Positions 8,461 through 16,982 of a stretch of DNA of 64,000 bases are shown here, in pieces. The stretch comes from Salidesulfovibrio onnuriiensis (lineage in GTDB: Bacteria > Desulfobacterota > Desulfovibrionia > Desulfovibrionales > Desulfovibrionaceae). Under the pieces are notes generated by a model. The model was given only the letters and a program-made list of their open reading frames with translations, made no database searches and was not told where the DNA came from. The stretch's first letter is position 1, and every line of letters starts with the position of its first letter. The translations under genes and the position numbers were made by a program. The stretch is taken from NCBI RefSeq assembly GCF_008001235.1, contig NZ_CP040751.1:417001-481000 (forward strand), given 5' to 3'.

Positions 8461-9459
8461 ATGGCGGCAATTTCGCGCAGCGGCGAGGTAGTGGTTTTCT
8501 TCACGGGCGGCACCATTGGCATGAGCCCGGCCCCGGGCGTTCCGGGCGTGGCGCCCGGCGGCAATTTCGACAGGCTGCTCAACGAGCTGGCCCCCCAGCC
8601 CGACGGCATTTCCCTGCGGCCCGTGCTCTGGTCCGACAAGCCCAGCCCGCACATGACCCCCGAGGACATGTTCCGGCTGGCCAAGGACATCCAGACGGCC
8701 GTGGACGAGAAGAACGTGCTCGGCGCGGTGGTGCTGCACGGCACCGACGTGCTGGTGGAGTCCGCCTTCATGGCCGACCTCACGGTGCAGTCCCCCAAGC
8801 CCGTACTGCTCACGGGTTCCATGCGCTACTACTCCGAATCCGGCTACGACGGCCTGCGCAACCTGATCAACGCGGTGCGCGCCGTGCTCCTTCCCCTGCC
8901 CGCCGGCACCGGGGTCTGCGTGCTCATGACCGACCGCATCTTCGCGGCCCGCGAGGCCGTGAAGGTCAACTCCCTGAACGTGGACGCCTTCGAATCCCGC
9001 GAGGCCGGCGTCATCGGCTACGTGGCGGGCGAATCCGTGGTCCTGGCCGGGTGCCCGCTCTCCAGCGAGCCCGGGCTCAAGCTGTGCGCCGACCGCATCG
9101 AACCCAACGTGCCGCTTCTCACCAGCTACACGGGCATGGATTCGTCCATGATCGATTTCGCCCTGCAGAATGGGGCCAAGGGACTGGTTATCGAGGGATT
9201 CGGGGCGGGCAACGTGCCGCCCAGGGCAGTGTCCGGCATCGAGCGCTGCATCAGGGCGGGCATTCCCGTGGTCCTGGCCACCCGCTGCATCGAGGGGGGC
9301 GTCTGGCCCATCTACGGGTACCCCGGCGGCGGGGCCGACCTCATGAACAAGGGCGTCATCAACTGCGGCCGCCTGGGCGGTCCCAAGGCGCGGCTGCAGC
9401 TCATGCTCGCCCTGGGCATGACCGGCGATATCCGGGAAATCAGGAATCTATTCGAGTAG
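8461..9459 (+). CDS. asparaginase (type I-like, cytoplasmic)
   Basis: Hydrolyses asparagine to aspartate and ammonia. 332 residues, no signal peptide, so cytoplasmic. Catalytic elements are all present: TGGTIGM (15-21, nucleophile Thr18), LHGTDVL with the second catalytic Thr and Asp, and AREAVKVNS with the Lys. The usual T-H-G-T-D is L-H-G-T-D here, a mild departure. GGAGG ends eight bases before the ATG. It follows the nitrogen cluster by 65 bases, consistent with ammonia metabolism. Its end overlaps the convergent kinase gene by 12 bases. Some family members also accept glutamine. Confidence 0.9.
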   Translation: MAAISRSGEVVVFFTGGTIGMSPAPGVPGVAPGGNFDRLLNELAPQPDGISLRPVLWSDKPSPHMTPEDMFRLAKDIQTAVDEKNVLGAVVLHGTDVLVESAFMADLTVQSPKPVLLTGSMRYYSESGYDGLRNLINAVRAVLLPLPAGTGVCVLMTDRIFAAREAVKVNSLNVDAFESREAGVIGYVAGESVVLAGCPLSSEPGLKLCADRIEPNVPLLTSYTGMDSSMIDFALQNGAKGLVIEGFGAGNVPPRAVSGIERCIRAGIPVVLATRCIEGGVWPIYGYPGGGADLMNKGVINCGRLGGPKARLQLMLALGMTGDIREIRNLFE

Positions 9460-9975
9460 GGAGCCGACAATGCGCACGGCTTCGGCCAGCCGCGCCTCCG
9501 GGCCGCCGAACAGCTCGGTATAGGCGCAGCCCCGGCGCACCAGCTCGGCCCGGAACAGGCCCTGCAGGTGCTCGCGCTCCCCGGGCCGGTCGCGCTGGCC
9601 GTCCGCCCGCCAGGGCACGTCGATGCCGCAGAGCAGGTAGTGGTGGTAGGAACGGCTTTGCAGCCGGCCCTCGATCCAGGCCGGAGAGGACCCGTAGTAA
9701 TAGTTGTTGTAGACCACCGAAGAGAGCGGGTTGGTGTCGCAGATGACCGGGTTGTCCCCGGCCATTTCGCGTTCGTCCTCCCCGGCGATCTGCCCTTGGG
9801 CGATGGGAACGGCGTCCTCGAGGGTGAGGACGCCGTTTTTCATCTCAAAGTATCGGCGCAGGAACTCGGGCGCGGCCCGCACCCCGAAATGGGCGGCCAG
9901 GGCCAGGGCCAGTGTGGACTTGCCCGTGCATTCCGAGCCGGTCACCACGATGCGCACCACGTCCCTTCCCGTCAT
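9448..9975 (-). CDS. NadR-like nicotinamide riboside kinase / AAA ATPase
   Basis: A 175-residue P-loop kinase. Walker A is GSECTGKST (13-21). EFLRRYFEMKN and DTNPLSSVVYNNYYYG match the kinase domain of NadR, which phosphorylates nicotinamide riboside to NMN. The N-terminal regulator and adenylyltransferase parts of NadR are absent, so this is a stand-alone kinase. The ATG overlaps the pnuC stop by four bases (ATGA). Pairing with the riboside importer PnuC supports trapping of imported riboside by phosphorylation. Substrate is inferred from this linkage. Confidence 0.82.
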   Translation of the reverse strand: MTGRDVVRIVVTGSECTGKSTLALALAAHFGVRAAPEFLRRYFEMKNGVLTLEDAVPIAQGQIAGEDEREMAGDNPVICDTNPLSSVVYNNYYYGSSPAWIEGRLQSRSYHHYLLCGIDVPWRADGQRDRPGEREHLQGLFRAELVRRGCAYTELFGGPEARLAEAVRIVGSLLE

Positions 9976-10595
9976 GCCGCCGCCCTGTCCGCCTTGAGGG
10001 ATTTCCACCAGCCGTAGAAGCCGAGCACGGCCATGAAGGTGTATACGGCCATGAGCACGCTGTAGCCGTGCCAGCCCTTGGCAATGTACAGCCAGATGTA
10101 GATGGCGTCGGCCACGATCCACAGCAGCCAGTTCTCGAGATACTTCTTGGCCAGCAGATACTGGGCGATGAGGCTGATGACCGTGGTGATGGTGTCCCAC
10201 CAGGGGAAGGAGGCGTTGAGCACGAACTGGGAAAGCAGGCCCAGGGGAATGGTGGTGGCCACGCCGATGGCCGCCAGCCGGACCCAGAGCTGCCGGTCCA
10301 CGGTCTGCACCTTGAGCGGGGTCTTGTCCTCGCCGCCGCGCAGCCATTGGTACCAGCCGTAGAAGCCGAGTACCACGTAGACGAAATTGAGCAGCGAATC
10401 CATGTACATGCGGCCCATGAACACCACCACCATCCAGATGCCCACGCTGACGATGCCAAAGGGCCAGCAGAGCGGGTTCTGGCGCACGCTGAGCACGATG
10501 TAGATGAGCCCGGTGAGGGTGGAAAGCCGTTCGGGCCATTCCATGTAGCCCACGAAGTCGGTGACGAATTTTATGGCGTCTGCGAATTCAAGCAT
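9972..10595 (-). CDS. pnuC: nicotinamide riboside transporter PnuC
   Basis: A 207-residue inner-membrane carrier with about seven helices that moves nicotinamide riboside by facilitated diffusion. Family features are the WPFGIVSVGIWM segment, the Trp/Asp-containing SFPWWDTITTVISLIAQYLL loop and helix, ENWLLWIVADAIYIWLYI, and the C-terminal FYGWWKSLK. The same FYGWYQWL element appears in the first half, reflecting the internal repeat. It lies six bases after the sulfite reductase stop and overlaps the kinase gene, so the three are an operon. No NAD riboswitch was recognised upstream. Confidence 0.92.
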   Translation of the reverse strand: MLEFADAIKFVTDFVGYMEWPERLSTLTGLIYIVLSVRQNPLCWPFGIVSVGIWMVVVFMGRMYMDSLLNFVYVVLGFYGWYQWLRGGEDKTPLKVQTVDRQLWVRLAAIGVATTIPLGLLSQFVLNASFPWWDTITTVISLIAQYLLAKKYLENWLLWIVADAIYIWLYIAKGWHGYSVLMAVYTFMAVLGFYGWWKSLKADRAAA

Positions 10596-10601
10596 GTCCT
10601 G

Positions 10602-11261
10602 TTACTCCAGCCCCACGCCCGCTTTCACGGTGTCGAGCCCGACCCGGTCCATGAACTTTGCGGTGCGTTCGCGCTTGTTGCCGTTTTCGCGGTAGAATTC
10701 CATGAGCCTGCGGACGAGCGCCTTGGCCTCCTCGCGGGTGAGGTCCTCGGCAATGACGTCGGCCTCGCGCACCCGGTTGCCCGCGTTGCCGCCCATGACC
10801 ACGGTCCAGCCGCTCTTCTTGCCGATGAGCCCCAGGTCGCGCACGCGGGATTCGCCGCAGCACAGCGGGCAGCCGGACACGCCGATCTTGACCTTGGCGG
10901 GCAGGTCCATGCCCAGGAATTCCTCTTCCAGCTCCATGCCGAAGCCCAGGGAATCGCGCAGGCCGAACTTGCAGACCTGGTTGCCGGGACAGGCCTGCAC
11001 ATAGTGCAGACAGAGCTCGGTGGCGCGGCCGATCTCCATTTCCAGGTCGGCCCAGATTTTGGGGATTGCGTCTTCTTCCATGCCCACCAGGGTCATGCGC
11101 TGGCCCGAGGTGATCTTGACCACGGGCACCTCGTATCTTTCCACCACAGCGGCCAGGGCGCGCAGCTGCCGGGGGGTGACGATGCCCACGGGCGTGCGCG
11201 GCACAATGGCGTATGTCTTCTTGTCTCGCTGGAGAATGGCTCCATCAAGGGGATTTTTCAT
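10602..11261 (-). CDS. assimilatory-type siroheme sulfite reductase (small, single-subunit)
   Basis: A 219-residue member of the nitrite/sulfite reductase half-domain family, matching in size the low-spin sulfite reductase known from Desulfovibrio. A ferredoxin-like N-terminal domain (PRTPVGIVTPRQLRALAAVV) is followed by the siroheme/[4Fe-4S] ligand set C91-x5-C97 (ACPGNQVCKFG) and C131-x3-C135 (SGCPLCCGES). ATG 11261 is preceded by AAGGAG. It reduces sulfite to sulfide with one siroheme and one cluster; the physiological role in sulfate reducers is unclear. It heads the operon with pnuC and the kinase. Confidence 0.88.
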   Translation of the reverse strand: MKNPLDGAILQRDKKTYAIVPRTPVGIVTPRQLRALAAVVERYEVPVVKITSGQRMTLVGMEEDAIPKIWADLEMEIGRATELCLHYVQACPGNQVCKFGLRDSLGFGMELEEEFLGMDLPAKVKIGVSGCPLCCGESRVRDLGLIGKKSGWTVVMGGNAGNRVREADVIAEDLTREEAKALVRRLMEFYRENGNKRERTAKFMDRVGLDTVKAGVGLE

Positions 11262-11549
11262 GGTCGGTCTCCTTCTCTTGCTTTTGTGTGGGGGACCATA
11301 CTGGGGAAGCGCAAAGCTGTAAATCGGGCGAAAAAGCTCTTTCCATTCGCCCGCTTTCGCCGTAACACCTCGTTTTTCGGCTGAAAAACGCAGCTTGATA
11401 AAGCTACGTCCAGTTTTTATAGCCTCTGCCACCGTATTTTCCAACAACCAATGTTGAAAACGTCCGAAGCCTCTCCTATGAAGGACATCCCTGCTTTACG
11501 CGGCGCATCCGCCGCTTCCGAAAACCTCCGAAAGGAACTGACCCCCTCT

Positions 11550-12752
11550 ATGAACAACAAGATTCTCGCGTCGGCCTTTTTTCTGGCGCTCCTGCTGACC
11601 TCGCTGCTCTCCTTTGCGGTGCACGCCGCCACACCGGCAGACTTCTGGAAAACCCAACGCACCGGAACCAACTGTTTCAACAAGGTTCCCGAGGAATCCT
11701 GGTTCAAGGACGCCGCAGACCTGGGCGTGAGCTGGGTGCGGCTGGCCATCGACAAATGGGAAGGCGAGCGGGACGACTTCCTCATGGGCGACGCCGACGA
11801 CTACCGGGGCCTGGTGGAGGCCGATGCGCAAGAGCTGGGACAGGTGCTGGACTGGGCCCACAAATACGGCCTCAAGGTGGTGCTGACCCCCCTGTCCCTG
11901 CCCGGCGCGCGCTGGAGCCAGAACAACGGCGGCCGGTTCGATTCCCGCCTGTGGGAAAACAGGAAATACTGGAACCAGACCAAGGCCTACTGGCGTGACA
12001 TCGCCGAACGCTTCGGCGGGCACCCTGCCCTGGTGGCCTACAACATCAAGAACGAGCCCGCCCCGGAAAAGGGGCGCGGCGTGGCCGAGCACGAACTGCT
12101 GGGCGATGTCTCCCGCTACCAGACCTGGTATGAGAAACACCGGGGGACCGCCGCCGACCTCTACCAGTTCTACACCGAGGTCATCGCCGCCATCCGCACG
12201 GTGGACAAGGACATGCCCATCATGGTGGACGGCGGCTGGTACGCCCAGCCCGGGGCCTTCACTTACTGGCCCGGGGCCCTGTCCGACCCCAACGTGCTCT
12301 ATTCCTTCCACATGTACGAGCCCTACAAATTCACCAGCAACGCCAACGCAAAGCGCAAATACCCCTTTGTCTACCCCGGCGTGATCCCCTTTGCGGGCAA
12401 GGAAGTGGACTGGAACCGGGACACCCTGGAGCTGTACATGTCCCCGCTGTTCCAGTGGGCCGCAAAGCACAACATTCCCAGCTACCGCATCGTGGCCGGG
12501 GAATTCGGCTGCATGCGCCGCAATTCCGGCTGCAGGCAGTACCTGGAGGACGTGCTGGCCATCCTGGACGACAACCAGCTCCACTGGGCCTTTTACTCCT
12601 TCCGCGAGGACGAATGGGACGGCTACGACTACGAGGTGGGCACCAAGCCCCTGGGCTGGAAATACTGGGAGGCCGTGGAACGCGGCGAACACCCCGGGGT
12701 GCCCCGCAAGCCGAATCCGCTCTTCGCCGTTATCCGGTCCCACCTGAAATAA
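11550..12752 (+). CDS. secreted glycoside hydrolase family 5 (cellulase-like)
   Basis: A 400-residue exported glycosidase. An N-terminal signal peptide (NNKILASAFFLALLLTSLLS, cleavage near AVHA|ATP) directs it to the periplasm or outside. The TIM-barrel shows the GH5 acid/base Glu in NIKNEPAP (about residue 169) and the nucleophile Glu in VAGEFGC (about 318). HMYEPYKFTS and GWYAQPGAF fit the barrel. ATG 11550 is chosen because it begins the signal peptide; an upstream in-frame ATG at 11478 would give a long non-signal extension. A possible role is trimming an exopolysaccharide. The substrate is not determinable. Confidence 0.85.
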   Translation: MNNKILASAFFLALLLTSLLSFAVHAATPADFWKTQRTGTNCFNKVPEESWFKDAADLGVSWVRLAIDKWEGERDDFLMGDADDYRGLVEADAQELGQVLDWAHKYGLKVVLTPLSLPGARWSQNNGGRFDSRLWENRKYWNQTKAYWRDIAERFGGHPALVAYNIKNEPAPEKGRGVAEHELLGDVSRYQTWYEKHRGTAADLYQFYTEVIAAIRTVDKDMPIMVDGGWYAQPGAFTYWPGALSDPNVLYSFHMYEPYKFTSNANAKRKYPFVYPGVIPFAGKEVDWNRDTLELYMSPLFQWAAKHNIPSYRIVAGEFGCMRRNSGCRQYLEDVLAILDDNQLHWAFYSFREDEWDGYDYEVGTKPLGWKYWEAVERGEHPGVPRKPNPLFAVIRSHLK

Positions 12753-12792
12753 CCTTCCAACCGCTCTCCCTTACGAGCTTTTTTTAGTCAAA

Positions 12793-12827
12793 ATAAAAAA
12801 GGCCCGGGCATTGCCCGGGCTCTTTTT
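12793..12827. terminator. bidirectional terminator between GH5 and hsp20
   Basis: GCCCGGGC (12802-12809), loop ATT, GCCCGGGC (12813-12820), flanked by TCTTTTT on one side and AAATAAAAAA on the other. It serves both convergent genes. Confidence 0.9.
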
Positions 12828-12858
12828 GGCGTCTACAAGAACAGGCAGACTGACTGGC

Positions 12859-13287
12859 CTATTCCACGGAAATGGTTCTGCGGCGGGGCTTGCTTTTTGA
12901 AATGACGATGGTCAGGACGCCGTCCTTGAGATGGGCGCGGATGGAGTCCTGGTCCACGTTGCGCGGCAGGGAAAAGGTGCGGCCGAACGGGCCGTAGGTG
13001 CGCTCGAGCATGTGATAGACGTTCTTGCGGGCATCCTTTTCAAAGCGGCGGCGGCCGTAGAGCTGCAGCTCGCCTTTCCGGAGTTCCACGCCGATGTCCT
13101 CGAGGCTCAGGCCGGGCACGTCCACCTGGATGGTGATGCGCTTCTCGTCCTCGACCATGTCGGCGGCGGGGGCCCAGGCCATGCCGCCGTGGTCGCCGGC
13201 GGCGGGCCGTCCGGCGGTGTCCCCCCGGAGCTGCTCGTCCGCGGAAAGGTCCAATCCCATCCAGGGATTCCAGTTGAGTTTTGCCAT
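12859..13287 (-). CDS. Hsp20/alpha-crystallin family small heat shock protein
   Basis: A 142-residue ATP-independent holdase. The alpha-crystallin domain spans roughly residues 45-135, with ITIQVDVPGLSLEDIGVELR, GELQLYGRRR, RTFSLPRNVDQDSIRAHLKD and GVLTIVISK. The C-terminal anchoring I-x-V is in RRTISVE. The N-terminal 40 residues are low-complexity, as usual for oligomerisation arms. An upstream TTGAGA / TATAAA pair with a 15-base spacer is a weak promoter candidate; no HrcA/CIRCE element was seen. Confidence 0.93.
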   Translation of the reverse strand: MAKLNWNPWMGLDLSADEQLRGDTAGRPAAGDHGGMAWAPAADMVEDEKRITIQVDVPGLSLEDIGVELRKGELQLYGRRRFEKDARKNVYHMLERTYGPFGRTFSLPRNVDQDSIRAHLKDGVLTIVISKSKPRRRTISVE

Positions 13288-13385
13288 GGGTGCCCGTGTA
13301 CCTCTATTAATAATATGCCCAGGTACCCATTTCTTTATAGCATTGTCCGAGTAATCTCAACCGCCCACGAAACTTGGAGCGTCAC

Positions 13386-14738
13386 ATGCCGCAAATTTGC
13401 AAGAAAAAAGTGTACAAGGCAGAGGATACGGTCATTTCCCGCCTCGGCCTCCCCAAGGTCAGCAGCCCGCTCAAGCACGGCCGCTATGTGGACGAGGAAG
13501 ACGCCGTCCTGGTGAACCTTTCCAAGGACAGCCTGGTTCCCAAGGGCAACAAGAAGCCCGACAGCCTCGTCTTTTTCGAAATGGCCGGGCCCCGGGAAAA
13601 GCTCTATTTCGACCCCAGCAAGGCCAAGTGCGCGGTGGTTACCTGCGGCGGGCTGTGCCCGGGCCTCAACGACGTGATCCGGGCCATCGTCATGACCGCG
13701 CACCACGAGTACCACGTGCCGTCCGTGCTCGGCATCCGCTACGGCCTGTCCGGCTTCATCCCCTCCGAGGGCTACGACGTCATGGAGCTGACCCCGGAAA
13801 ACGTGGGCCAGATCCACGAGTTCGGCGGCACCATGCTCGGCTCCTCGCGCGGACCCCAGGACGTGGAGGAGATCGTGGACGCCCTGGAGCGCCTGAACAT
13901 CTCCATCCTGTTCATGATCGGGGGCGACGGCACCCTCAAGGCCGCGGAAAAGGTCCAGGCCGAGATCAGCAAGCGCAAGCTGTCCATCGCCCTGGTGGGC
14001 CTGCCCAAGACAATTGACAACGACATCCAGTTCGCTTCGCCCTCGTTCGGGTTCGACACGGCCGTGGAAAAGGCCACCGAGGCCATCCGCTGCGCCCACG
14101 TGGAGGCCACGGGCGCACCCTGGGGCATCGGCCTGGTCAAGGTCATGGGCCGCGCCTCCGGCTTCATCGCCGCCCAGAGCGCCATGGCCCTGCAGGACGT
14201 GGACTTCGTGCTCGTACCCGAGGACGAGTTCGACCTGGACGGGGAAAACGGATTTCTCCAGCACCTGGAGGCGCGCATGCGCCAAAACGGCCACGCGGTC
14301 ATCGTGCTGGCCGAGGGATCGGGCCAGAACATCATCGGCGAGACCGGCAAAAAGGACAAATCCGGCAACCTGGTGCTGGGCGACATCGCGGGGACCATCC
14401 GCAACGGCATCAAGGACCATTTCGGCAAGCAGGGCATCGAGACCACCCTCAAGTACATCGACCCCAGCTACATCATCCGCTCGGTGCCCGCCAACGCCAA
14501 CGACCGCATCTACTGCTCGTTCCTGGGCATCCACGCCGTGCACGCGGGCATGTCCGGCCGCACCGGCCTGGTCATCTCTCGCTGGAACGGCCGCTACGTG
14601 CACATCCCCATGCAGCTCATGACCCGGGCACGCAAGTTTATCAACATCAACTCCAACTACTGGCGCGCGGTGCTCGAATCCACGGGTCAGCCCGTGAGCA
14701 TGAAGAACCCCGCCAAGGAGGCGGCCAAGTCGAAATAG
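13386..14738 (+). CDS. ATP-dependent 6-phosphofructokinase
   Basis: 450 residues, a long-type PFK of the plant/Treponema/trypanosome group. It phosphorylates fructose-6-phosphate in glycolysis. CGGLCPGLNDVIRAIV is the phosphate-binding start, GGDGT (near 178) carries Gly at the position that separates ATP enzymes from PPi enzymes (Asp), and PKTIDNDI (near 206) holds the catalytic Asp. The Lys in PKTIDND also occurs in trypanosome ATP-PFKs. ATG 13386 lies six bases after GGAG; an in-frame TTG at 13374 is less likely. Monocistronic, with its own terminator. Confidence 0.9.
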   Translation: MPQICKKKVYKAEDTVISRLGLPKVSSPLKHGRYVDEEDAVLVNLSKDSLVPKGNKKPDSLVFFEMAGPREKLYFDPSKAKCAVVTCGGLCPGLNDVIRAIVMTAHHEYHVPSVLGIRYGLSGFIPSEGYDVMELTPENVGQIHEFGGTMLGSSRGPQDVEEIVDALERLNISILFMIGGDGTLKAAEKVQAEISKRKLSIALVGLPKTIDNDIQFASPSFGFDTAVEKATEAIRCAHVEATGAPWGIGLVKVMGRASGFIAAQSAMALQDVDFVLVPEDEFDLDGENGFLQHLEARMRQNGHAVIVLAEGSGQNIIGETGKKDKSGNLVLGDIAGTIRNGIKDHFGKQGIETTLKYIDPSYIIRSVPANANDRIYCSFLGIHAVHAGMSGRTGLVISRWNGRYVHIPMQLMTRARKFININSNYWRAVLESTGQPVSMKNPAKEAAKSK

Positions 14739-14787
14739 GGAACGGTGAAGAGGGGGCCTTGAAGAAACGCCCCTGTCAGGGAATATC

Positions 14788-14817
14788 GGCCATCACGCTG
14801 CGCGTGGTGGCCTTTTT
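14788..14817 (+). terminator. terminator of the phosphofructokinase gene
   Basis: GGCCATCACGC (14788-14798), loop TGC, GCGTGGTGGCC (14802-14812) with one G-U pair, then TTTTT. Confidence 0.85.
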
Positions 14818-14835
14818 CATGCGCTCGCCGGCACA

Positions 14836-14871
14836 AGAAAACCCGGCCCAGGGACGGTTCCCTGGGCCGGG
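14836..14871 (-). terminator. terminator of the mauE-like/rhodanese operon
   Basis: A 13-base stem CCCGGCCCAGGGA (14842-14854) with TCCCTGGGCCGGG (14859-14871). On the minus strand it is followed by TTTTCTTG. Confidence 0.8.
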
Positions 14872-14941
14872 CTCTATAATCAGGGGGCCGGGGAAAGCCC
14901 TTTTCACAAGGGCCCTCCCCGAAAGGGATCATTCACGAAAG

Positions 14942-15466
14942 CTATTCTTCGCTTGCCACGGGGTAGTCGGCGCCCTTCCAGGCGAAGATGCCGCCGGGGT
15001 AGCGCACAACATTGGTGTAGCCGAGCTTCTTGGCCCAGACAGCGCCGTTGTGGGAGCGGGTGCATTTCACGAAGCCGCAATAGAACACGAGGAGCTTGTC
15101 CTTGTCCGGTCCGAGCAGCTCGATGAATTCTTCCTGGGACTTGCCCGCGGTCTGCGCATTGTCCCATTCGTTCATGTCCGGGATGGGGAATTCAAAGGCG
15201 ACGGCGCCGGGAACGTGATTCTTCTTGAAGCTGGCTTCGTAGGGCATGGTGTCCACGACGAGCATGTCCGTGCCCTTGTCCATGAGGGCCTTGAGCCCGG
15301 CGGTGTCGATGATGTCGTAGTCGCCGCGCTGCATTTCCCTGACCAGCTTGACGGCGCTCTTTTCCTTTTCCACTTCATCCTTGAACTTGCCGGAACCGAG
15401 GCAGCCGCCCAGGAAAGACAGGGCCACGACAGCCACCAGCGCAAACAGGAAATTCCTTTTAATCAC
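14942..15466 (-). CDS. rhodanese-like domain lipoprotein
   Basis: A 174-residue exported lipoprotein with one rhodanese domain. The signal ends in the lipobox LGGC (Cys22), so it should be anchored on the periplasmic side. The domain runs from about residue 45; LVVDTMPYEASFKKNHVPGA is the typical CH2A-like region, and the active loop YCGFVKCTRSH carries Cys130 plus a second Cys135. The GTG start at 15466 is preceded by AAGGAG at eight bases. The start overlaps the end of the MauE-like gene, so they are translationally coupled. A periplasmic sulfur-transfer or thiol role is inferred. Confidence 0.85.
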   Translation of the reverse strand: MIKRNFLFALVAVVALSFLGGCLGSGKFKDEVEKEKSAVKLVREMQRGDYDIIDTAGLKALMDKGTDMLVVDTMPYEASFKKNHVPGAVAFEFPIPDMNEWDNAQTAGKSQEEFIELLGPDKDKLLVFYCGFVKCTRSHNGAVWAKKLGYTNVVRYPGGIFAWKGADYPVASEE

Positions 15467-15956
15467 GAGTGTTTCTCCTTCGAGTAACCAGTTGCAGAAA
15501 ACGGGACGCGGGAACGGGGGCAACCCGGGCGGCCTTTCGCCGCCAGATCATGTAGCCACAGGCCGCAAGCAGGAACAGGTCCCGCACCAAAGCGGTCTTG
15601 AGCCCGTGATAGGCCTCGCCTTCGGGGTCGTTGGGCCCGTAACAGCCGCAATCCACGTCCAGCCCGAGATGGATGCCGTAGGCCAGGACGCCCACGAACA
15701 CCAGCAGTTGTGCCACGATCAGTCCCAGAGAGCCCTTGATGTCAAACACCAGGCCGATTCCCGCCAGAACCTCCAGCGCTGGCAGGCACACGGCCAGGGG
15801 CAGGTCGGCCCAGGACGGGGTCAGGCCGTAGCCGGCAATGACCACGGCGAAACCCTGCGGGTCGGCCAGCTTGCCCACCCCCGCATACACGAACACGGCA
15901 GCCAGCAGAATGCGGGCCGCAATGTACAGATGCCTGGATATAAGCAGACGTTTCAT
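15459..15956 (-). CDS. MauE/DoxX-like redox membrane protein
   Basis: A 165-residue protein with four predicted helices. YIAARILLAAVFVYAGVGKL is the typical first helix of MauE/DoxX proteins and LEVLAGIGLVF the third. A Cys-x-Cys pair, DCGCYG (C103, C105), sits in the loop before the last helix, the MauE hallmark thought to exchange electrons with partner thiols. ATG 15956 follows GGAG by five bases; an upstream in-frame ATG gives no helix. Its partner is a lipoprotein rhodanese, so the pair may form a membrane-periplasm thiol or persulfide relay. Confidence 0.83.
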   Translation of the reverse strand: MKRLLISRHLYIAARILLAAVFVYAGVGKLADPQGFAVVIAGYGLTPSWADLPLAVCLPALEVLAGIGLVFDIKGSLGLIVAQLLVFVGVLAYGIHLGLDVDCGCYGPNDPEGEAYHGLKTALVRDLFLLAACGYMIWRRKAARVAPVPASRFLQLVTRRRNTRD

Positions 15957-16248
15957 AAAAGCTCCATGGAGGGCACAAAATCCCCAATGGAAAACTATAG
16001 ACATGATTTGATGCGGAAACACAAATAGCTATCTTGTATATAATTATATTGTTCACATAGAAAATATCTATAAAGACTTGCTTGAAGCGAAAAAGTCTAG
16101 AAAAAATCAAGATTTAAGCAACAACAGAACACATGAAGAAGAAAAGCTACAAAATTCAAGCGGATAAATCTTGCAGAAGGGGTTGCATTGCTCGTGCAAA
16201 ATCGGTACTCCAATGAAGAACAACAACCGACCGCAAGAGGGGTGAACC
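15957..16248. other. AT-rich divergent intergenic region
   Basis: This 292-base region is much more AT-rich than its surroundings and separates the minus-strand MauE-like operon from the plus-strand MerR gene. It contains TTGTATATAATTATATTG (16034-16051) and other -10-like stretches, so divergent promoters are likely. A 27-codon ORF at 16133-16216 has no ribosome binding site and is not called. Confidence 0.4.
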
Positions 16249-16848
16249 ATGACAGGGAAGAAACTGCTTTCGGTGGCCGAGATAGCGAGGGAGCTCGAGC
16301 TGCCGGAGTCCACGGTGCACTACTGGAAAAACCGGTTTGCACAGCATCTGCCCAGCGTGGGCAGGGGCCGCCAGAAGCGATTCAAGCCCGATGCCGTGGA
16401 AGTCTTTTCGGTCATCTCCCGCATGCTCAAGGAGGGCCACACGGCCCGCGACGTCATGGAGCACCTCAGCCAGTCCTACCCGCTCCAGGCGGACGCGGTG
16501 CCCGCCCTCAGCGAAAGCGCCGCCATGCCCGCCGCCGGCATGGACAACGCCATGCAGATGGCCTCGGCCATCGGCATGGAGATCGCCAAATCCATCGGCG
16601 AAGGCATCCGCAACGTGCTCAATCCCGAAGCGCCCAGCGCCCAGGAACTCACCTCCATCCGCGACGAGGTGCAGCAGGTCATGAGCCGCATCACCTCCGG
16701 CCACGACGACCTGGAAAGCCTGCGCACGGAAAACGCCGAGCTCAAGGAAAAGCTGCGCATCATGGAAGCGGAAATGGTCCGGCTCCGCAAGGACCGCCGC
16801 GAAATGGAAAAGTACCTCCTTGACAAGATCAGGACAGTAACTACCTAA
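16249..16848 (+). CDS. MerR family transcriptional regulator
   Basis: A 199-residue regulator. The N-terminal winged HTH (about 5-75) reads LLSVAEIARELELPESTVHY and RFKPDAVEVFSVISRMLKEG, the MerR pattern. The middle is Ala/Met-rich. The C-terminal third (about 140-195) is a long charged coiled coil (ENAELKEKLRIMEAEMVRLR), as in MerR dimer helices, but no Cys-based metal site or drug-binding domain is evident. A GAGGGG Shine-Dalgarno precedes the ATG. It lies upstream of htpG; whether it controls htpG is not known. Confidence 0.87.
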   Translation: MTGKKLLSVAEIARELELPESTVHYWKNRFAQHLPSVGRGRQKRFKPDAVEVFSVISRMLKEGHTARDVMEHLSQSYPLQADAVPALSESAAMPAAGMDNAMQMASAIGMEIAKSIGEGIRNVLNPEAPSAQELTSIRDEVQQVMSRITSGHDDLESLRTENAELKEKLRIMEAEMVRLRKDRREMEKYLLDKIRTVTT

Positions 16849-16982
16849 GCCTCTGGCGCGGACATCCTTTCGGGATAGCCATCACCCGGAAGGCGCGCTT
16901 GCCATTCCCAAATAGTTCATGCCGGACGGGCGGCCCGCAAGGGCCGCTCTTCGCGGTCGTTTGCATAAGGTAAGGAGGAAAC

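Noticed and set aside
13334-13360. TTGAGA / TATAAA pair upstream of hsp20
   Set aside because: Spacer is only 15 bases; too weak to list as a promoter.
16133-16216. 27-codon ORF upstream of the MerR gene
   Set aside because: No Shine-Dalgarno and no link to the following gene.
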